Shown one piece after another: positions 7,097 to 14,638 of a DNA stretch of 39,472 nt (positions are counted from its first letter, which is position 1; each line of letters starts with the position of its first letter). Under the pieces are notes generated by a model. It saw only the letters and a program-made list of their open reading frames with translations, was not told where the DNA came from and searched no databases. The stretch comes from Streptosporangium minutum (GTDB lineage: Bacteria > Actinomycetota > Actinomycetes > Streptosporangiales > Streptosporangiaceae): contig NZ_NGFP01000055.1 in the NCBI RefSeq assembly GCF_002149035.1, positions 1 through 39,472 of the forward strand. Direction: 5' to 3'. The position numbers were made by a program, and so were the translations under genes.

Positions 7097-8374
7097 TCAG
7101 GCGGCCGGTGGCAGGACGGCGGCGCGGATGCCCCGGCGCAGGAGGGCGGGGATGCAGAGGACCGTGCCCAGGGCGCCGATCCACACGGCGGTCTGCAGTC
7201 CGCCGAGCGCGGTCGCCCCGGCCGCCAGCAGGCTGCCGAGGGCGATGGCGCCCCAGAGCAGGAATCGCTGGACCGCGCCCACCCGGCCGAGCAGGGCGGC
7301 GGGGGTGGCGGTCTGGCGGAGGGTCAGCGAGGTCGGGCTGAACGCGCCCTCGCCGACGCAGTGCACGATGCTGCCGGCGATGAGCCCGGCCGTTCCCGCG
7401 GCGCCGCCGAGGGAGCCGAGGGCCGGCATCGAGACGATCCCGAGGACCGACAGCGAGGCGGCGCCGACCAGGGTGCGCGGGGTGCCGTACCGGCGGATCA
7501 GCCGGCTGGACAGCAGGTTGCCGATCGGGTAGCCGGCCGCGGCGGCTCCGATCACGACGCCGATCCACTGCGGGGACAGGCCGAGCACGTTGCGGCAGTA
7601 CAGCACCAGGCTGGTCTCGACCATGCTGAGGAACAGCACATAGGTGGTGCCGCACAACAGGACCGGCTGCAGTATCGGGTGGCCGAGTGCGAACCGGAGC
7701 CCGGTGGCGACGTCGCGCCGCAGCCAGCCGCGCTCCCGCGGGGCGCTCTCGCCCTGCGGCTCCCGGTGCCGGATCAGCGCCAGCGAGACGACCGAGGCGG
7801 TGAAGCTGATGACGTTGGCCGCGAGCGCGCCGACCAGGCCCAGAGCGTGGATCAGCGGGCCGGCGGCCATCGGGCCCAGCGCCTTGGACGCCGACTCCGA
7901 CAGGGCCAGGCGGGTGTTGCCGCGGTGCAGGTCGTGCGGGTCGCTGTAGAGGCTGGGCAGGTAGGAGGTGTAGGCGACCTGGAAGAACACCACCGCGCAG
8001 CCGCTCAGCAGCACCAGGCAGAACAGCAGCGGGAAGGTCAGCGTCCCGGTGGCGGCCAGCGCCCATACCGCGCCGAAGGCGGCCACCTGCACACCGTCGC
8101 AGACCAGCATGGTCATGCGGCGTGAGAGCCGGTCCACGATCGCCCCGGCGGGTAGGCCGAGCGGCAGGAAGGGCAGGAACAGCGCGAAGGGCAGCAGTGC
8201 CGCCTGAGCGGGTGAGACCTCCAGCATGGTGACCGCGAGCAGCGGCAGTGCCAGTGTCATGAACTGGTCGCCGAAGAGGGACAGTGACTGCCCCGCCCAG
8301 AGCAGGCCGAAATCACGGCGCACGGAGGGCGCGCCGGCGGCGGCGGGGGGACCGGTGGTGGTGGCGGCGGACAC
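7097..8374 (-). CDS. MFS exporter (EntS/macrolide-efflux type)
   Basis: This 425-residue protein has about 12 predicted membrane helices. After a short Ala/Thr/Pro-rich tail come RRDFGLLWAGQSLSLFGDQF and GLPAGAIVDRLSRRMTML, the loop 2-3 motif of the drug-efflux MFS branch, and GNTRLALSESASKALGPMAAGPL. GTG 8374 was chosen because GGAAGG lies 8 nt upstream; the in-frame upstream extension is Arg/Pro-rich and unlikely to be real. The substrate is unknown. The gene is convergent with the HIT gene and divergent from the LytS-type kinase gene. It is a second member of the same broad family as the exporter at 14638. Confidence 0.85.
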   Translation of the reverse strand: MSAATTTGPPAAAGAPSVRRDFGLLWAGQSLSLFGDQFMTLALPLLAVTMLEVSPAQAALLPFALFLPFLPLGLPAGAIVDRLSRRMTMLVCDGVQVAAFGAVWALAATGTLTFPLLFCLVLLSGCAVVFFQVAYTSYLPSLYSDPHDLHRGNTRLALSESASKALGPMAAGPLIHALGLVGALAANVISFTASVVSLALIRHREPQGESAPRERGWLRRDVATGLRFALGHPILQPVLLCGTTYVLFLSMVETSLVLYCRNVLGLSPQWIGVVIGAAAAGYPIGNLLSSRLIRRYGTPRTLVGAASLSVLGIVSMPALGSLGGAAGTAGLIAGSIVHCVGEGAFSPTSLTLRQTATPAALLGRVGAVQRFLLWGAIALGSLLAAGATALGGLQTAVWIGALGTVLCIPALLRRGIRAAVLPPAA

Positions 8375-8636
8375 GGGACAGCCTTCCGGGAGAGGATCGG
8401 GATGCCTACGGAGCATGCCGACCGGAGCCGGGCGGCGACTGGCGAGAAACGGACGCGGATATCCGTCTCCGGAACGAGGTCCGATCACGGCCACCGGTCG
8501 GGCGGAGGATCCCGACGTCGCCCGGCCGGATCCATCGCGCAATTCATTGATCTACAACGTAAAGGCGGCGGGTCGGCACGGGATTCCAGCTGCACGAGGC
8601 CGGTCTGTTCGGCCCCGACGCCAGGTACGCCGACAC

Positions 8637-8729
8637 GGTCTTCCGGAGGAGGCGTGCGGGTGCCTGGACAGAGGCCAGGCGCGCCGCCGTGGTCTTCCCT
8701 GAAGGAGGCGTGCGGGTACCTGGACAGAT
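8637..8729 (+). repeat. imperfect direct repeat of about 40 bp
   Basis: Segments 8637-8675 and 8690-8729 share GGTCTTCC, then GGAGGCGTGCGGGT, then CCTGGACAGA, with a few substitutions and a small indel. The period is about 53 bp. It lies directly before the LytS-type kinase gene and may be a duplication or a pair of binding sites. Confidence 0.7.
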
Positions 8730-8734
8730 AGGGT
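8729..8734 (+). promoter_or_regulatory. -10 box for a leaderless kinase transcript
   Basis: TAGGGT lies 7 nt before GTG 8742, and there is no ribosome binding site. Confidence 0.4.
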
Positions 8735-8741
8735 CCGGGGC

Positions 8742-9938
8742 GTGGAACCCGTCGTCGCCGTGCTGCTGATCGCCACTCTGGTCGGTGTCCCGGCCCTGGT
8801 GCTGTGGCGGGTGCTGCGCGGCAGGCGGGAGCTGGGCAGCAGCCCGGCAGAGCGGGCCACGTTCGAGACCCTGCACACCGCCTCGCTCGCCGCGCCGCCG
8901 CTGCGGGCCGGGCTGACCGAGGCGGGCGCCCAGAAGGCCTCCCGGCATCTGCGGGAGCTGCTCGGCTCCCCGGCGCTGGCGATCACCGACGGCGAGCGGC
9001 TGCTGGTCTACGACGGTGAGGGCGACCACCACGCCCGGGAGGCGTTCACGCACGCCGCCAAGACCCTCGCCGGCGGCCGGACCCAGGTGCTCGGCCCGGA
9101 GGTCGTCTCGTGCGAGCTCCCCGAGTGCCCGATCAGGTTCGCGGTCGTGGTGCCGCTCACCACGGACGGCCGGGTGGTCGGCTCGATGGCGGCCTACGGC
9201 GGGCACGCCTCGGCGGGCCTGGTACGGGCCACTCACGAGGTGGCGAACTGGGTGGACTCCCAGCTGGAGCTGGCCGAGCTCGACCGGTCCCGGACGCGGC
9301 TGATGGAGGCCGAGGTCCGGGCCCTGCGCGCGCAGATCTCCCCGCATTTCATCTACAACTCGCTGACGACCATAGCGAGCTTCGTCCGTTCCGATCCCGA
9401 CCGCTCCCGCGAGCTGCTGCTGGACTTCGCCGACTTCACCCGTTACTCCTTCCGGCGGCACGGCGAGTTCACCACGCTGGCCGAGGAACTGCACTCCATC
9501 GACCGCTACCTCACTCTGGAACGCGCGCGCTTCGGCGACCAGCTCCAGGTCACGTTGCGGATCGCCCCGGAGGTGCTCGCCGTCGCCGTGCCGTTCCTGT
9601 GCCTGCAGCCGCTGGTGGAGAACGCCGTCCGGCACGGTCTGGAGAGCAAGCCCGGCGTCGGCCGTATCTCGATCATCGCCGAGGACGCGGGCGCCGAGTG
9701 CCGGATCAGCGTGGAGGACGACGGCGTCGGCATGGAGCCGGACCGCCTGCGCCGCATCCTGGCCGGTGACGCCGACGAGCGCTCCGGGGCCGGGGGCGTG
9801 GGCCTGGCCAATGTGGACGAGCGGCTGCGCCAGGTCTACGGCGACGAGTACGGCCTGGTGGCCGAGACGGGAAAGGGCGCCGGCACCAAGGTCAGCGTCC
9901 GCCTGCCGAAGTACCGTCCGGGCGTCTCAGCCCGCTGA
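8742..9938 (+). CDS. LytS-type sensor histidine kinase
   Basis: This protein has 398 residues. One membrane helix spans residues about 4-24 and is followed by a GAF-like domain (residues about 40-165, with VVSCELPECPIRFAVVVPL). Then comes the His_kinase domain with phospho-acceptor His202 in ISPHFIYNSLTTI, an N-box LQPLVENAVRHGLES, and the ATPase motifs VEDDGVGME and GGVGLANVDERLRQVYG. Unlike LytS and BtsS it lacks a multi-helix 5TM sensor and has a single N-terminal helix, so the signal is probably read inside the cell. It has no ribosome binding site; a TAGGGT box suggests a leaderless start. It pairs with the LytTR regulator 223 bp downstream. Related pairs control carboxylate or pyruvate transporters. 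Confidence 0.88.
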   Translation: MEPVVAVLLIATLVGVPALVLWRVLRGRRELGSSPAERATFETLHTASLAAPPLRAGLTEAGAQKASRHLRELLGSPALAITDGERLLVYDGEGDHHAREAFTHAAKTLAGGRTQVLGPEVVSCELPECPIRFAVVVPLTTDGRVVGSMAAYGGHASAGLVRATHEVANWVDSQLELAELDRSRTRLMEAEVRALRAQISPHFIYNSLTTIASFVRSDPDRSRELLLDFADFTRYSFRRHGEFTTLAEELHSIDRYLTLERARFGDQLQVTLRIAPEVLAVAVPFLCLQPLVENAVRHGLESKPGVGRISIIAEDAGAECRISVEDDGVGMEPDRLRRILAGDADERSGAGGVGLANVDERLRQVYGDEYGLVAETGKGAGTKVSVRLPKYRPGVSAR

Positions 9939-10074
9939 CACCCCCTGAGCCGGTCGACGCTCGTGGAGCCGCCTGTGTCGCGGCGATTGCGTGATGCCGG
10001 CGCTCATGGTGCCGCTCTGCTGGATGCTGTGCGACATCGGGACCTGGTCGACACTCTCCGCGAGCCGGGAACTG

Positions 10075-10143
10075 TTGACACCTGATGTCTGATTCATCAC
10101 CCTCTAGGGATTCACACGTGAGCGTTCGGGGTTCACAGGTGAC
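10075..10143 (+). promoter_or_regulatory. candidate LytTR direct-repeat site and promoter region
   Basis: TTCACACGTGAG (10111-10122) and TTCACAGGTGAC (10132-10143) repeat with a 21-bp period, two helical turns, as LytTR-domain regulators usually bind. A weaker TTCATCAC lies at 10093-10100. A TTGACA box is present at 10075-10080, but no well-spaced -10 is obvious. The site ends 18 bp before the regulator gene, so autoregulation is likely. Confidence 0.5.
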
Positions 10144-10161
10144 CGACCCGGAGGAGTGACC

Positions 10162-10923
10162 GTGACCGGCCTGCGTGTCCTGGCGGTGGACGACGAGCTC
10201 CCCGCGCTGGAGGACCTGGCCTACCTGCTGCGTGACGATCCCCGTATCGGGGAGGTCTCCCTCGCCAGGGACGGGGCCGCCGCGCTGCGTGTCCTGGACC
10301 GGGCGATCGCCGACGGGCGGCCGATCGACGCGGTCTTCCTCGACATCCGGATGCGCGGCCTGGACGGGGTGGTGCTCGGCAGGCTGCTGTCGCAGTTCGC
10401 CAACCCGCCCCGGGTGGTGTTCGTGACCGCCTACGAGGAACACGCGGTGGACGCGTTCGAGATCAAGGCCGAGGACTACCTGCTCAAACCGGTCCGGCCG
10501 GAGCGGCTCGCCGAGGCCATCCGGCGGGTGTGCGTCTCGGCTGAGCTGCCCGACAGCGACGGCGGGGGCCGTACCGATCCCGGCACCATCCCGGTGGAGC
10601 TCGGCGGCGTCACCCGGTTCGTGGCCAGCACCGAGGTCCGCTACGTCGAGGCGCAGGGCGACTACGCGCGCCTGCACACCGCCGGCGGCAGCCATCTGGT
10701 CCGCATCTCGCTGGCCACGCTGGAGGAGCGCTGGTCCTCGGCCGGGTTCGTCCGGGTGCACCGCAGCCACCTGGTGGCGGTCAAGCACATCGACGAGCTG
10801 CACATCGATTCGGGCCGCTGCGTGGTCCGCATCGGCGAGACCGAGATCCCGGTCAGCCGCCGCCATACCCGTGAGCTGCGCGACCTGCTGGTCCGCCGGG
10901 CGCGCAAGGGGCGACCGGAATGA
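10162..10923 (+). CDS. LytTR-family response regulator
   Basis: This 253-residue protein consists of a receiver domain plus a LytTR DNA-binding domain. The acidic pocket is Asp10-Asp11-Glu12, the phosphorylated Asp61 lies in VFLDIRMRGLDG, and the conserved Lys is in YLLKPVRPERL. The C-terminal half has VRYVEAQGDYARLHT, the typical LytTR opening strand, and GFVRVHRSHLVAVKHI, its DNA-contact region. GTG 10162 is preferred over GTG 10156 because GGAGG at 10150 then has proper spacing. The stop overlaps the next gene as ATGA, so it is translated with the DUF485-like and symporter genes. It is the expected partner of the kinase at 8742. Confidence 0.9.
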   Translation: MTGLRVLAVDDELPALEDLAYLLRDDPRIGEVSLARDGAAALRVLDRAIADGRPIDAVFLDIRMRGLDGVVLGRLLSQFANPPRVVFVTAYEEHAVDAFEIKAEDYLLKPVRPERLAEAIRRVCVSAELPDSDGGGRTDPGTIPVELGGVTRFVASTEVRYVEAQGDYARLHTAGGSHLVRISLATLEERWSSAGFVRVHRSHLVAVKHIDELHIDSGRCVVRIGETEIPVSRRHTRELRDLLVRRARKGRPE

Positions 10924-11588
10924 GCGAGGAGAACCGCGGATCCGCGCCGGACCGGGAGCCCAGGCATGGACGGGAGGCCGGATCCGATCGCGGCGAGGAG
11001 AGCGGGCCTCGCCGGGAACCCGCGCCCGGTGAGGAGAAGCCGCGGGAGGAGACGCCGCGGGAGGAGACGGGGACGCCCGGGGAGAGCGATCCGCGGGAGG
11101 CGGGCTCCCGGCAGGAGGCCGAGCCGCGCCAGGGGGCCGGGCCTCGCCAGGGCGCGGAGCCGCGGCGCCGGATGGCCGACCGGCTCACCCGGGCGGTGGA
11201 ACGGCCGCGCAAGGAGACCGACCGGCCGCGCCGCGAGGTCGTGACCAGCCCCCGCACCATGGCCGCCCGCCACCCCCGCTACCCGGTGACCCGTGAGATC
11301 GACGAGCAGACCCGCCTGGGCGAGGTCTACATGGGCTCGCTGATCCGCACCCAGTTCCGTCTGGCGCTGTTCGTCTGCACGGTGCTGGGCTGCGTGGTCG
11401 GCGGCCTGCCGGTGCTGTTCCTGCTCGTGCCGGAGCTGCGGGAGGCCCGGCTGCTCGGGATCCCCCTGCCGTGGGTGGTGCTGGCCGGTCTGATCTACCC
11501 GGCGTTCGTGATCGGCGCCTGGCTCTATGTGCGGCAGGCCGAGCGGAACGAGCGTCACTTCGCGGAACTGGTGGACCGGGCCCGATGA
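10920..11588 (+). CDS. DUF485-like membrane protein with long charged N-terminal tail
   Basis: This protein has 222 residues. The C-terminal half (residues about 125-220) is like DUF485, the small two-helix partner of SSS symporters: REIDEQTRLGEVYMGSLIRTQFRLALF, then two membrane helices separated by ELREARLLGIPLPW, ending ERNERHFAELVDRAR. Residues 1 to about 110 are a low-complexity tail rich in Arg, Glu, Pro and Gly with repeats such as PREETPREET and RQGAGPRQGAEPRR. DUF485 proteins are normally about 100 residues, as is the paralogue at 20238, so the tail roughly doubles the length. It overlaps both neighbours by 4 bp (ATGA), implying tight co-translation. Confidence 0.75.
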   Translation: MSEENRGSAPDREPRHGREAGSDRGEESGPRREPAPGEEKPREETPREETGTPGESDPREAGSRQEAEPRQGAGPRQGAEPRRRMADRLTRAVERPRKETDRPRREVVTSPRTMAARHPRYPVTREIDEQTRLGEVYMGSLIRTQFRLALFVCTVLGCVVGGLPVLFLLVPELREARLLGIPLPWVVLAGLIYPAFVIGAWLYVRQAERNERHFAELVDRAR

Positions 11589-13084
11589 ACACCGCGTACG
11601 GCGTGACCGCGGTCGTGCTGGTGGTCCTGGCGGCGGTCCTGATCGGGGCGTTCGGCATCCGGCTGTCGCGCACCACCTCGGACTTCTACGTGGCCTCCCG
11701 TACGGTCTCCCCGCTGTGGAACGCCTCCGCCATCGGCGGGGAGTATCTGTCGGCGGCGAGTTTCCTGGGCATCGCCGGGCTGATCCTCGCCTACGGCGCC
11801 GACATGCTCTGGCTGCCGGTCGGCTGGACCGGCGGCTACCTGGTGCTGCTCGTCCTGGTCTCCGCGCCGCTGCGCCGCTCGGGCGCCTACACGCTGCCCG
11901 ACTTCGCCGAGGCGCGGCTGGAGTCGATGGCCGTGCGCCGGATGGCCGGCGTGCTGGTCGTGCTGATCGGCTGGCTGTATCTGATGCCGCAGTTCCAGAG
12001 CGCCGGCCTGGTGCTGGCGGCCATCACCGGAGCCCCGGAGTGGGCCGGGGGGCTGCTGGTGGCGGCCGTGGTCGCGGTGAACGTGATGTCGGGCGGCATG
12101 CGGTCGATCACGTTCGTGCAGGCCTTCCAGTACTGGCTCAAGCTCACCGCGCTGGCCGTGCCGCTGGTGTTCCTGCTGCTGGCCTGGCGGGCGGGCGGTG
12201 CGCCCGGTCTGAGCGCGGGGGACGCGGCCACCTGGGCGCTGCCGCTGTCCAGCGGCAAGGAGTACGGCCTCTACTCGACCTACTCGCTGATCCTGGCGAC
12301 GTTCCTGGGCACCATGGGGCTGCCGCACGTGCTGGTCCGTTTCTACACCAACCCCGAGGGGCGGGCCGCGCGCCGTACGACGCTGGTGGTCCTGTCGCTG
12401 CTCGGTGCCTTCTACCTGCTGCCCGCCATCTACGGCGCGCTGGGCCGGATCTACGTCCCGGAGCTGAGCGGCAGCGACATGGTGGTGCTGACGCTGCCCG
12501 GACGGCTGGTCGGGGGAGTGTCGGGGGACCTGCTGACCGCCCTGGTGACGGCCGGGGCGTTCGCGGCGTTCCTGTCCACCTCCTCCGGGCTGACGGTCTC
12601 GGTCGCGGGCGTCATCGGGCAGGACATCCTCCGGGGCGGGGTCCGCTCGTTCCGGGTGGCGGCCCTGCTGGCCGTGACCGCGCCGCTCGCCCTGGCCGCC
12701 TCGGCCCGGTCGCTGCCGGTCGCCGACGTGGTGGGGCTGGCGTTCGCGGTGGCCGCGTCCTCCTTCTGCCCGCTGCTGGTGCTGGGCATCTGGTGGCGGC
12801 GGCTGACCTCCACGGGCGCGATGGCGGGGCTGGTCGTCGGGGGCGGGCTGGCCTGCGGAGCGGTGCTGACGACCATCGCCGGGGGACCGTACACCGGCCT
12901 GGCCGGAGCCCTGCTCGCCCAGCCCGCCGCCTGGACGGTGCCGGTCGCCTTCGCCGTCATGGTCGTGGTGTCGCTGCTCACCCCGGGCCGCATCCCGGCC
13001 GGTGTGGCCCGCACCATGGTCCGGCTGCACACCCCTGAGACGCTCGACCTCGACAGGGGTGACTGGCGGCCTCGATCCTCTTGA
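11585..13084 (+). CDS. sodium:solute symporter (SSS family, ActP-like)
   Basis: This 499-residue protein has about 13 membrane helices. TTSDFYVASRTVSPLWNASAIGGEYLSAASFLGIAG is the SSS signature region, and LGTMGLPHVLVRFYTNPEGRAARR and FLSTSSGLTVSVAGVIGQDI (the helix-8 sodium-site region) are conserved with acetate permeases. ATG 11585 overlaps the preceding stop. It probably imports a short monocarboxylate such as acetate or pyruvate with Na+. Its position directly after a LytS/LytTR pair recalls E. coli BtsSR-BtsT and YpdAB-YhjX, where the pair turns on a carboxylate transporter. It is a paralogue of the symporter at 20564 but clearly divergent. Confidence 0.87.
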   Translation: MNTAYGVTAVVLVVLAAVLIGAFGIRLSRTTSDFYVASRTVSPLWNASAIGGEYLSAASFLGIAGLILAYGADMLWLPVGWTGGYLVLLVLVSAPLRRSGAYTLPDFAEARLESMAVRRMAGVLVVLIGWLYLMPQFQSAGLVLAAITGAPEWAGGLLVAAVVAVNVMSGGMRSITFVQAFQYWLKLTALAVPLVFLLLAWRAGGAPGLSAGDAATWALPLSSGKEYGLYSTYSLILATFLGTMGLPHVLVRFYTNPEGRAARRTTLVVLSLLGAFYLLPAIYGALGRIYVPELSGSDMVVLTLPGRLVGGVSGDLLTALVTAGAFAAFLSTSSGLTVSVAGVIGQDILRGGVRSFRVAALLAVTAPLALAASARSLPVADVVGLAFAVAASSFCPLLVLGIWWRRLTSTGAMAGLVVGGGLACGAVLTTIAGGPYTGLAGALLAQPAAWTVPVAFAVMVVVSLLTPGRIPAGVARTMVRLHTPETLDLDRGDWRPRSS

Positions 13085-13157
13085 CTTGATCCATTACATA
13101 TGTCGAAATGTCCAGTAATTAAGTGACATTTCAGTTACTGCTGTGAAGGGGTGTGCG
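13085..13157 (+). promoter_or_regulatory. AT-rich promoter with nested dyads before the YcaO cassette
   Basis: This 73-bp gap is much more AT-rich than its surroundings. It contains the palindrome ACATATGT (13096-13103) and an 8-bp inverted repeat GAAATGTC (13105-13112) with GACATTTC (13125-13132). A second, interleaved pair is CAGTAA (13113-13118) with TTACTG (13135-13140). TAATTA at 13116 may be the -10, lying inside the dyad. GAAGGGG at 13145 is the ribosome binding site for the peptide gene. The layout suggests a repressor-controlled promoter. Confidence 0.55.
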
Positions 13158-13298
13158 ATGGGCAACAGCAACTCCAACGGTCAGTCGCTTCTCAAACCGG
13201 ACGGCTTCCAGTTGGAAGACGGCTTCTCGTTCACCCTCGCCGAGACGGTGCTCCTCGACCGGTTCTTCACCGCGCGGCCCGTGCCGGGCGCGCTCTGA
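13158..13298 (+). CDS. 46-residue peptide, candidate YcaO substrate (RiPP precursor)
   Basis: ATG 13158 follows GAAGGGG with 6-nt spacing, and the frame ends 2 bp before the YcaO start, so the two genes are translationally coupled. The peptide begins MGNSNSNGQSLLKPDGF, has an acidic, hydrophobic, helix-prone middle (LEDGFSFTLAETVLLDRFF) and ends TARPVPGAL. It has no Cys, and its Ser and Asn cluster at the N-terminus. Two readings are possible. The N-terminal Gly/Asn/Ser segment may be the core and the helix a C-terminal follower, as in bottromycin precursors, which also start Met-Gly and are about 44 residues long. Alternatively the helix is the leader and the short tail the core. It is too small to call by homology; the role is inferred from context. 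Confidence 0.6.
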   Translation: MGNSNSNGQSLLKPDGFQLEDGFSFTLAETVLLDRFFTARPVPGAL

Positions 13299-13300
13299 CA

Positions 13301-14638
13301 GTGGTGGCGCGCGCCCAGCGCGAGCGGTGCATCGGTCTCGCCGAGGCGCTGTCGCTCATCGAGTCGGTGCTCGCCGACGCCGGTCTCTCCGCGGAGTTCC
13401 TCTCCACCGGCTCGCCGGAGTTCCCCGTGCACCGCTGCACCCTCCGCGACCCGGCCGGACGGGTGCTCACCGCCTCCCTCGGCAAGGGGGCCGGCGCGCA
13501 GAGCACGGTGAGCGCGCTGTTCGAGGCATGGCAGCACCTCCAGCACGAGGAGGGCCAGGCCGCGCTCCCCGGTGACCACCGGCGGGCGCGGGCGGTGCCC
13601 GTCGCCACCGTCGTGGCCCAGCCGGAACTGTGCGGGGAGCAGATGATCCACCGGCTCGCCCGCGACTACCCGGACATCGACCTCGCCTGCCTGCGGGCCG
13701 AACCCCTCAACTCGGAGCGGGCCGCGCTGTGGTACCCGGCCTTCACCCGGTCGCCGTCCTGCCGCAGCCATCCGATCCCCGGCGACGACCTGCGCTACGA
13801 GCCCTACCTCCGCTACGCCTACGACAACGGCACGGCCACCGGGGCCACCGAGCCGGAGGCGCTCCTGCACGGCCTGCTGGAGGTCGTCGAGCGCGACGCG
13901 CTGTCCCACGCCCTCCTCGACTGGTATCTCGACGAGCGGCCGCGGCTCTCCGCCCTGGGCCCCGATCTCCTCCCACCCGACCTGCGCCGCCTCCACGACG
14001 AGGCGACGGCCCGTCTCGGCGCGCCCCCGCTCCTCATCGACATCACCTCCGACCTGGGCATCCCCGCCTACTGCGCGCTTCCCTCGCGCGCCGGGCCGTA
14101 CCCGGGAGTGGTCGGCTCCGGCGCCTCCCTCGACCCCGAGTACGCCGTGGAGCGCGCGCTCACCGAGGTGATCCAGTCCTCGTTCAACCTGTCGCTCGGC
14201 GTGGACCTCACCCTGGGCCGCAGGCTGCAGAGCCTGCGGCGGTGGCCGCTGCTGGAGCGCTGCGCCAGGCTGGACCCCGCCCCGCTGCTCGACCATCTCA
14301 CATTCGACGCGCGCCTGCCCGGCCCGCGACCGGAGGACGCCGCCGGCCGGGATTCCGGGGCCGCCGGCGGACATCCGGCACCGCCGCCCGCCGATCGGCA
14401 GGGCCCGGAGGCCGCCGGCGGGGGGCCGGGGGATGTCGGCGCGCAGGTCGCCACGGTCCTGGAGACGCTGGAGCGTGCGGGGTTGCCGGCCTACTCCTTC
14501 CGCTGGAACCCCGCACACGACAGGTGCCCGGTGCTGACGGTGATCGTCCCCGGCCTTGAGATGTTCTCCATGGTCCACAGCGCCGTTCCGGTGTTCCCGA
14601 CCGGCCGGGCCGTACGGCGGCTCGCCGGGCACCGGTGA
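13301..14638 (+). CDS. stand-alone YcaO-domain enzyme
   Basis: This protein has 445 residues. YcaO enzymes use ATP to activate backbone amides, forming azolines, thioamides or amidines in peptides. The family ATP/Mg motifs are visible: LGKGAGAQSTVSALFEAW (Glu75), NGTATGATEPEALLHGLLEVVERDA (Glu194, Glu197, Arg198) and VERALTEVIQSS (Glu289, Gln292). The first motif lacks the usual Glu-Arg pair and reads EAWQHLQ. Residues about 345-385 are a Gly/Pro/Ala-rich insertion. The C-terminus ends VRRLAGHR without the PxPxP tail of azoline-forming YcaOs. No TfuA, E1-like or dehydrogenase gene is nearby. GTG 13301 follows the peptide stop with no ribosome binding site, and the end overlaps the exporter gene. 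Confidence 0.85.
   Translation: MVARAQRERCIGLAEALSLIESVLADAGLSAEFLSTGSPEFPVHRCTLRDPAGRVLTASLGKGAGAQSTVSALFEAWQHLQHEEGQAALPGDHRRARAVPVATVVAQPELCGEQMIHRLARDYPDIDLACLRAEPLNSERAALWYPAFTRSPSCRSHPIPGDDLRYEPYLRYAYDNGTATGATEPEALLHGLLEVVERDALSHALLDWYLDERPRLSALGPDLLPPDLRRLHDEATARLGAPPLLIDITSDLGIPAYCALPSRAGPYPGVVGSGASLDPEYAVERALTEVIQSSFNLSLGVDLTLGRRLQSLRRWPLLERCARLDPAPLLDHLTFDARLPGPRPEDAAGRDSGAAGGHPAPPPADRQGPEAAGGGPGDVGAQVATVLETLERAGLPAYSFRWNPAHDRCPVLTVIVPGLEMFSMVHSAVPVFPTGRAVRRLAGHR

Larger units (their letters stand above)
8375..8741. other. 367-bp divergent control region
   Basis: No credible gene is seen. The segment around 8540-8575 is locally AT-rich (TTCATTGATCTACAACGTAA) and may hold the MFS promoter on the minus strand. 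The kinase-side half holds the direct repeats at 8637-8729 and a -10 box at 8729-8734. Confidence 0.5.

Noticed and set aside
6555-8066. 503-codon minus-strand frame
   Set aside because: It is a frame-shifted shadow of the MFS gene at 7097 and the HIT gene; no motif.
13151-13300. N-terminal extension of the YcaO gene from 13151
   Set aside because: It would run out of frame through the 46-codon peptide gene and is Arg/Gln-rich; the peptide frame has the ribosome binding site.
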